A stretch of 64,000 bases of DNA, taken from Streptomyces sp. DI166. GTDB taxonomy: Bacteria > Actinomycetota > Actinomycetes > Streptomycetales > Streptomycetaceae. The stretch is from contig NZ_FLSP01000004.1 in NCBI RefSeq assembly GCF_900091315.1, positions 1 to 64,000 of the forward strand. Reading direction: 5' to 3'. The position numbers and the translations under genes are program-made. Below, piece after piece: positions 59,189 to 64,000 of this stretch; positions within the stretch are counted from its first letter, which is position 1, and every line of letters starts with the position of its first letter. A model generated the notes under the pieces. That model saw nothing but the letters and a program-made list of their open reading frames with translations, was not told where the DNA came from and searched no databases.

Positions 59189-60613
59189 TCAGGCGCCGGC
59201 CGCGAGTTCGCGGACCGCTTCCGCGAACGCGTCGCCGCGCTTGTTGTAGTTGGCGAACATGTCCATCGAGGCGCACGCCGGGGCCAGCAGCACCGTGTCG
59301 CCCTCGGTGGCGAGCCGCTGGGCCTCCCGGACCGCCGCGAGCATCGCCCCAGTGTCGGTCCGGTCGAGGTCGACGACGGGCACTTGCGGGGCGTGTCGCG
59401 CGAGCGCTTCGCGGATCAGGGCCCGGTCGGCGCCGATCAGGACGACACCGCGCAGCCGCTTCGCCGACTTGCTGACCAGTTCGTCGAAGGTGGCGCCCTT
59501 GGCCAGTCCGCCGGCGATCCACACGATGGACTCGTAGGCGGCCAACGAGGCTTCCGCGGCGTGGGTGTTGGTGGCCTTGGAGTCGTCGACGTAGGCGACC
59601 CCGGCCACGTCCGCCACGTGCGCGATGCGGTGGGCGTCCGGGGTGAAGGCCCGCAGCCCGTCCCGTACGGCCTTGGCGGGGACGCCGAAGGCGCGGGCGA
59701 GGGCCGCCGCGGCAAGGGCGTTGGCGATGTTGTGCGGGGCGGGCGGGGTGACGTCGGAGACCTCGGCCAGCTCCTGGGCGTTCTTGTGCCGGTTCTCCAC
59801 GAAGGCGCGGTCGACCAGGATGCCCTCGACGACGCCGAGTTGGGAGGGGCCGGGGGTGCCGAGGGTGAACCCGATGGCCCGGCAGCCCTCCTCGACGTCC
59901 GCCTCGCGCACCAGGTCCTCGGTCGCCTTGTCGGCGACGTTGTAGACGCAGGCGACGCGATTGCCCTCGTAGATACGGCCCTTGTCGGCGGCGTACGCCT
60001 CCATGGAGCCGTGCCAGTCGAGGTGGTCCGGGGCGAGGTTGAGGACCGCGGCGGAGTGGGCGCGCAGGGAGGGCGCCCAGTGCAGCTGGTAGCTGGAGAG
60101 TTCGACGGCGAGGACGTCGTACTGCTCGTCGCCGAGGACCGCGTCCAGCACGGAGACGCCGATGTTGCCGACCGCCGCCGTGCGCAGGCCCGCCGCCTTG
60201 AGGATGGAGGCGAGCATCTGCACGGTGGTGGTCTTGCCGTTGGTGCCGGTAACGGCGAGCCACGGCGGGGCGTCGGGACCGCGCAGCCGCCAGGCGAGTT
60301 CGACGTCGCCCCAGATCTCCACACCGGCGGCGCGGGCCGCCTCGAAGAGGGGCTTGTCCGGCTGCCAGCCGGGCGCGGTGACGACGAGTTCGGTGCCCTC
60401 GGGCAGGGTGGCGCCGTCGCCGAGGCGGACGGTGACGCCCAGCTCCTGGAGTTCCGCGGCCTGTTCGCGCGCGCGGGCGTCGTCGCCGTCGTTGACGACG
60501 GTGACGATCGCGCCGCGCGCGTGCAGCACCTTGGCGGCCGGGACGCCGGAGACGCCGAGCCCGGCGACGGTGATGTGCTTGCCCTGGAAGTCTTCGGGCC
60601 CCGAGGAGGTCAC
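59189..60613 (-). CDS. murD: UDP-MurNAc-L-Ala--D-Glu ligase
   Basis: 474 aa Mur ligase. P-loop [43 protein letters not shown] and [14 protein letters not shown] are the family motifs. GTG 60613 is chosen because it forms a GTGA overlap with the mraY stop; ATG 60628 is possible and adds five residues. It adds D-Glu to the muropeptide precursor in the cytosol. Confidence 0.95.
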   Translation of the reverse strand: MTSSGPEDFQGKHITVAGLGVSGVPAAKVLHARGAIVTVVNDGDDARAREQAAELQELGVTVRLGDGATLPEGTELVVTAPGWQPDKPLFEAARAAGVEIWGDVELAWRLRGPDAPPWLAVTGTNGKTTTVQMLASILKAAGLRTAAVGNIGVSVLDAVLGDEQYDVLAVELSSYQLHWAPSLRAHSAAVLNLAPDHLDWHGSMEAYAADKGRIYEGNRVACVYNVADKATEDLVREADVEEGCRAIGFTLGTPGPSQLGVVEGILVDRAFVENRHKNAQELAEVSDVTPPAPHNIANALAAAALARAFGVPAKAVRDGLRAFTPDAHRIAHVADVAGVAYVDDSKATNTHAAEASLAAYESIVWIAGGLAKGATFDELVSKSAKRLRGVVLIGADRALIREALARHAPQVPVVDLDRTDTGAMLAAVREAQRLATEGDTVLLAPACASMDMFANYNKRGDAFAEAVRELAAGA

Positions 60614-61683
60614 TTGTCCGCTGCCCATCCCGCGTAGAAGATGCCGAGGCCGACGATCACGCAGATGCCCTGGATGATCCAGAACCGGACCACCACGAGC
60701 ACCTCGGACCAGCCCTTGAGTTCGAAGTGGTGCTGGAGCGGTGCCATCCGGAAGACGCGCTTGCCGGTGAGCCGGAAGGAGCCGACCTGGATGACCACCG
60801 ACATGGTGATCAGCACGAACAGGCCGCCGAGGATGGCGAGCAGCAGCTCGGTGCGGGAGCAGATGGCGAGGCCGGCGAGGACACCGCCGAGCGCCAGCGA
60901 GCCGGTGTCACCCATGAAGATCTTGGCGGGCGAGGTGTTCCACCACAGGAAGCCGAGGCAGGCGCCCATCAGCGCGGCGGAGACCACCGCGAGGTCGAGC
61001 GGGTCGCGGACCTCGTAGCAGGCGCCCGGGTTGGTCAGGGTCTGCGCGTTGGCGCAGGACTCCTGGTACTGCCACACACCGATGAAGGTGTAGGCGCCGA
61101 AGACCAGGACGGAGGCGCCGGTGGCGAGGCCGTCGAGACCGTCGGTGAGGTTCACGCCGTTCGACATCGCGAGGATCATGAACAGCGCCCAGACCACGAA
61201 CAGCACCGGGCCGATGGTCCAGCCGAAGTCCGTGATGAACGACAGCTTGGTGGAGGCCGGGGCGTTGCCGCGGACGTCCTCGAACTGCAGTGAGAGCACC
61301 GCGAAGGCGATACCGCCGAGCAGCTGTCCGGCCATCTTCGCCTTGGCCCGCAGACCCAGCGAACGCCGCTTGACGATCTTGATGTAGTCGTCGAGGAAGC
61401 CGACCAGACCCATGCCGACCATCAGGCCGAGCACCAGCACACCGGAGTACGTCGGCGGCTTGCCGGTGATGAGCTTCGACAGGAAGTAGGCCGCGACGGT
61501 CGCCAGGATGAAGGCGATACCGCCCATCGTGGGCGTACCGCGCTTGCTGGCGTGCTCGCGCGGGCCGTCGTCCCGGATGTACTGGCCGTAGCCCTTGCGG
61601 GCGAGCAGCTTGATCAGCAGCGGTGTGCCGATCAGTGTCAGGAAGAGGCCAATGACTCCTGCGAACAGGATCTGCTTCATCAT
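60610..61683 (-). CDS. mraY: Phospho-MurNAc-pentapeptide translocase
   Basis: 357 aa with ten helices. Catalytic Asp motifs [17 protein letters not shown] and [15 protein letters not shown] are present, and [12 protein letters not shown] is the Mg/uridine-binding loop. It makes lipid I from UDP-MurNAc-pentapeptide and undecaprenyl phosphate. ATG 61683 overlaps the murF stop (ATGA). Confidence 0.97.
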   Translation of the reverse strand: MMKQILFAGVIGLFLTLIGTPLLIKLLARKGYGQYIRDDGPREHASKRGTPTMGGIAFILATVAAYFLSKLITGKPPTYSGVLVLGLMVGMGLVGFLDDYIKIVKRRSLGLRAKAKMAGQLLGGIAFAVLSLQFEDVRGNAPASTKLSFITDFGWTIGPVLFVVWALFMILAMSNGVNLTDGLDGLATGASVLVFGAYTFIGVWQYQESCANAQTLTNPGACYEVRDPLDLAVVSAALMGACLGFLWWNTSPAKIFMGDTGSLALGGVLAGLAICSRTELLLAILGGLFVLITMSVVIQVGSFRLTGKRVFRMAPLQHHFELKGWSEVLVVVRFWIIQGICVIVGLGIFYAGWAADK

Positions 61684-63095
61684 CGGGCGGCAACCTCACC
61701 CTCGGCACCGGTCTCGATGAGCGCCTGCGCCACGCTCTCCAGGCCGACCGACCGGGACGCCTTCACGAGCACGACGTCCCCCGGGCGCAACTCGCTGCGC
61801 AACAGGTCGACCGCCGCCTGTGCGTCGGACACGTGCACCGACTCCTCACCCCACGAACCCTCGTTATATGCGCCCAGTTGCAGCCAGGACGCTTCCCTGC
61901 CCCCGACCGCGACGAGCTTGCTGACGTTGAGCCGGACGGCGAGCCGTCCGACCGCGTCGTGCTCGGCGAGCGCCTCGTCCCCGAGCTCGGCCATCTTGCC
62001 GAGCACCGCCCAGGTCCGCCGCCCCTTGCCCATCGCCGCGAGCGCGCGCAGGGCGGCTCGCATGGACTCGGGGTTCGCGTTGTAGGCGTCGTTGACGACC
62101 GTCACGCCGTCCGGGCGCTCGGTGACCTCCATCCGCCAGCGGGAGAGGGAGCCCGCCTCGGAGAGCGCGGTGGCGATCTCTTCCGCGGACATGCCCAGCT
62201 CGTGGGCGACGGCGGCCGCGGCGAGCGCGTTCGACACGTGGTGCTCACCGTACAGGCGCATGGTCACTTCGCTTGCACCGGAGGGTGTGTGAAGCATGAA
62301 GGAGGGCTGTCCGCTGTCCGTGAGTCGCACGTTCTCGGCGCGAACGTCCGCTTCGTCGGACTCTCCGAAAAGGAGCACCTTCGCCTTCGTTCGGGCGGCC
62401 ATGGCCCGTACCAAGGGGTCGTCGGCGTTGAGGACCGCGACACCGCCGTCCGCCTCGGCGGGCAGCGCCTCGACGAGTTCGCCCTTGGCCTCGGCGATCT
62501 GCTCGCGGCCGCCGAACTCGCCGATGTGGGCGGTGCCGACGTTGAGCACCAGGCCGACGCGGGGCGGGGTGAGCCCGGTGAGGTAGCGGATGTGGCCAAG
62601 CCCGCGGGCGCCCATCTCCAGCACCAGGAAGCGGGTTTCCTCGGTGGCGCTGAGCGCGGTGAGCGGCAGCCCGATCTCGTTGTTGAGCGAGCCGGGCGTG
62701 AACACGGTCGGCGCCTTGCGCCGGAGCACCTGGGCGACCAGGTCCTTGGTGCTGGTCTTGCCGGCCGAGCCGGTGAGCGCCACAAGGGTGGTGCCGAGCT
62801 TGGCGACGACGTGCCGGGCGAGGGCTCCGAGGGCGGTCTGGACGTCGTCCACGACGATCGCGGGCACGCCGACGGGCCGCGAGGCCAGTACGGCCACCGC
62901 GCCCGCCTCGACGACCGCGGCGGCGAAGTCGTGGCCGTCGACGCGCTCGCCGACGAAGGCGACGAAGAGGCTGCCGGGGACGGCCTCACGGGAGTCCCGG
63001 ACGACTGGTCCGGTGACCTGGACGGACGGATCCGGTATGTCGTACGTCTGCCCGCCGACGACTTCTGCGATCTCGGCGAGAGAGAGGGCGATCAC
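61680..63095 (-). CDS. murF: UDP-MurNAc-tripeptide--D-Ala-D-Ala ligase
   Basis: 471 aa. P-loop [52 protein letters not shown] and [17 protein letters not shown] are the MurF set. It completes the pentapeptide. GTG 63095 lies 4 nt after the murE stop. Confidence 0.96.
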   Translation of the reverse strand: MIALSLAEIAEVVGGQTYDIPDPSVQVTGPVVRDSREAVPGSLFVAFVGERVDGHDFAAAVVEAGAVAVLASRPVGVPAIVVDDVQTALGALARHVVAKLGTTLVALTGSAGKTSTKDLVAQVLRRKAPTVFTPGSLNNEIGLPLTALSATEETRFLVLEMGARGLGHIRYLTGLTPPRVGLVLNVGTAHIGEFGGREQIAEAKGELVEALPAEADGGVAVLNADDPLVRAMAARTKAKVLLFGESDEADVRAENVRLTDSGQPSFMLHTPSGASEVTMRLYGEHHVSNALAAAAVAHELGMSAEEIATALSEAGSLSRWRMEVTERPDGVTVVNDAYNANPESMRAALRALAAMGKGRRTWAVLGKMAELGDEALAEHDAVGRLAVRLNVSKLVAVGGREASWLQLGAYNEGSWGEESVHVSDAQAAVDLLRSELRPGDVVLVKASRSVGLESVAQALIETGAEGEVAAR

Positions 63096-63099
63096 AAGT

Positions 63100-64000
63100 T
63101 CATCCCTGGGTCTGCTGAATGGCTTCGCGGAGCACCTGGCGGTCGTCGAAGGGACGCACCACCCCGGCGATGTCCTGGCCCTGCTCGTGGCCCTTGCCCG
63201 CGACCAGCACGGTGTCGCCGGGCTGTGCGCGGGCCACGGCGGCGGCGATGGCGGCGGCCCGGTCCTCGAAGACCTGGACCTCGCCGCGCTCGTGCCGGGG
63301 CACGGAGGCCGCGCCCTGGAGCATGGTGGCGAGGATCGCGAGGGGGTCCTCGGAGCGGGGGTTGTCGGAGGTCAGTACGGCGGTGTCGGCGAGCCGGGCG
63401 GCGGCGGCGCCCATCGGCGCGCGCTTGGTGCTGTCCCGGTCGCCCCCGCAGCCGAGCACGATGTGCAGCTTGCCCTCGGTGACCTTGCGCAGGGCGCGCA
63501 GGACCGATTCGACGGCGTCGGTCTTGTGGGCGTAGTCCACGACCGCGAGATACGGCTGGCCCGCGTCCACCCGCTCCAGCCGCCCCGGCACGCCCGGAAC
63601 GGCGGCGATGCCGTCGGCGGCGGCCTGCGGGTCGAGGCCCGCCTCGGCCAGGGCGACCACGGCGGCCAGGGTGTTGGCCACGTTGAACGGACCGGCCAGC
63701 GGGGAACGGGCGGCGATCCGCTCGCCCTTGGGGCTGACCACGGTGAACGTGGAGTCCATCGGGCCGACCTTGACGTCCTCGGCGCGCCAGTCGGCGTCGG
63801 GGTGGCCCTCGGCGGAGAAGGTGACGACGGGGACGGTGGCTTCCTTCACGAGCCTGCGCCCGTACTCGTCGTCGAGGTTGACCACGCCGCGTTTGCTGCG
63901 CTCGGGCGTGAACAGCTGCGCCTTGGCCCGGAAGTAGTCCTCCATGTCGGAGTGGAACTCCATGTGTTCCGGGCTGAGGTTGTTGAAGACTGCGATGTCG
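63100..64000 (-). CDS. murE: UDP-MurNAc-dipeptide--diaminopimelate ligase, 3' part only
   Basis: About 300 C-terminal residues are in the window; the 5' end lies beyond 64000. FNNLSPEHMEFHSDMEDYF begins the central domain. The diaminopimelate-specificity motif is seen in TSDNPRSEDPLAI, and VLVAGKGHEQGQD is the C-terminal signature. In Streptomyces it adds LL-DAP. The window therefore ends inside murE. Confidence 0.95.
   Translation of the reverse strand, partial: DIAVFNNLSPEHMEFHSDMEDYFRAKAQLFTPERSKRGVVNLDDEYGRRLVKEATVPVVTFSAEGHPDADWRAEDVKVGPMDSTFTVVSPKGERIAARSPLAGPFNVANTLAAVVALAEAGLDPQAAADGIAAVPGVPGRLERVDAGQPYLAVVDYAHKTDAVESVLRALRKVTEGKLHIVLGCGGDRDSTKRAPMGAAAARLADTAVLTSDNPRSEDPLAILATMLQGAASVPRHERGEVQVFEDRAAAIAAAVARAQPGDTVLVAGKGHEQGQDIAGVVRPFDDRQVLREAIQQTQG

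Overview
The window is about 64 kb of very GC-rich actinobacterial chromosome. Strong third-position G/C bias, frequent GTG starts, TANNNT -10 boxes directly before start codons, LL-DAP-type division and wall genes and the gene order itself all point to a Streptomyces core region. The order is essentially the conserved trp/his – dnaE – lspA/ileS – divIVA/sepF/ftsZ – mur block of the genus. No phage, CRISPR array, rRNA or tRNA gene was seen.

Region by region. (1) 0.1-5.9 kb, + strand: a translationally coupled five-gene operon with three consecutive ADP-ribosylglycohydrolase-fold proteins, a CaiB/BaiF CoA-transferase and a CitE/HpcH lyase, ended by a strong bidirectional hairpin. (2) 5.9-21.4 kb, mostly - strand: lgt, a DsbA-like membrane-anchored thiol protein, and an interleaved tryptophan/histidine block: hisD-hisC-hisB-(31-codon ORF)-(54-aa membrane protein)-hisH-priA-ridA-hisF, then hisI-trpE-TIGR02234 and trpC-trpM-trpB-trpA. 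PriA should serve both pathways, and no separate trpF is present. A 190-bp MITE-like element lies directly after the TIGR02234 gene and shares its stop codon. (3) 21.6-30.1 kb: a beta-helix/membrane protein, a repeat-type protein, a LON substrate-binding-domain protein, a YbaK deacylase, a 24-aa ribosomal protein (bL37-like) too short for routine gene finding, an ABC transporter, a NYN-domain protein and a 54-aa basic protein. (4) 30.2-46.6 kb: dnaE with an apparently intact PHP metal site, a DUF2252 protein, a second DsbA-like protein, a Tat-exported PhoD phosphatase behind a candidate PHO box, an M43 metalloprotease, a DLH-like hydrolase, an MscS channel, a Na+/H+ antiporter, rluD, lspA and a DksA-type protein carrying a histone-H1-like tail. 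(5) 46.9-64 kb: ileS under an isoleucine T-box and carrying a GXHH (not HXGH) class-I signature, then the division and wall cluster on the - strand: murE(partial)-murF-mraY-murD-ftsW-murG-ftsQ-ftsZ-pgeF-yggS-sepF-yggT-divIVA.

How the parts fit: lgt and lspA supply lipoprotein maturation; the trp and his genes share PriA; the mur/fts/divIVA genes build septa and the polar growth machinery, with WhiA-like GACAC motifs clustered ahead of ftsZ. Points most worth a second look are the GXHH IleS, the bL37-like micro-ORF, the doubly overlapped 31-codon his-operon ORF, the triple ADP-ribosylglycohydrolase operon, the MITE that shares a stop codon with a gene, and the PHO-box/leaderless arrangement of phoD.
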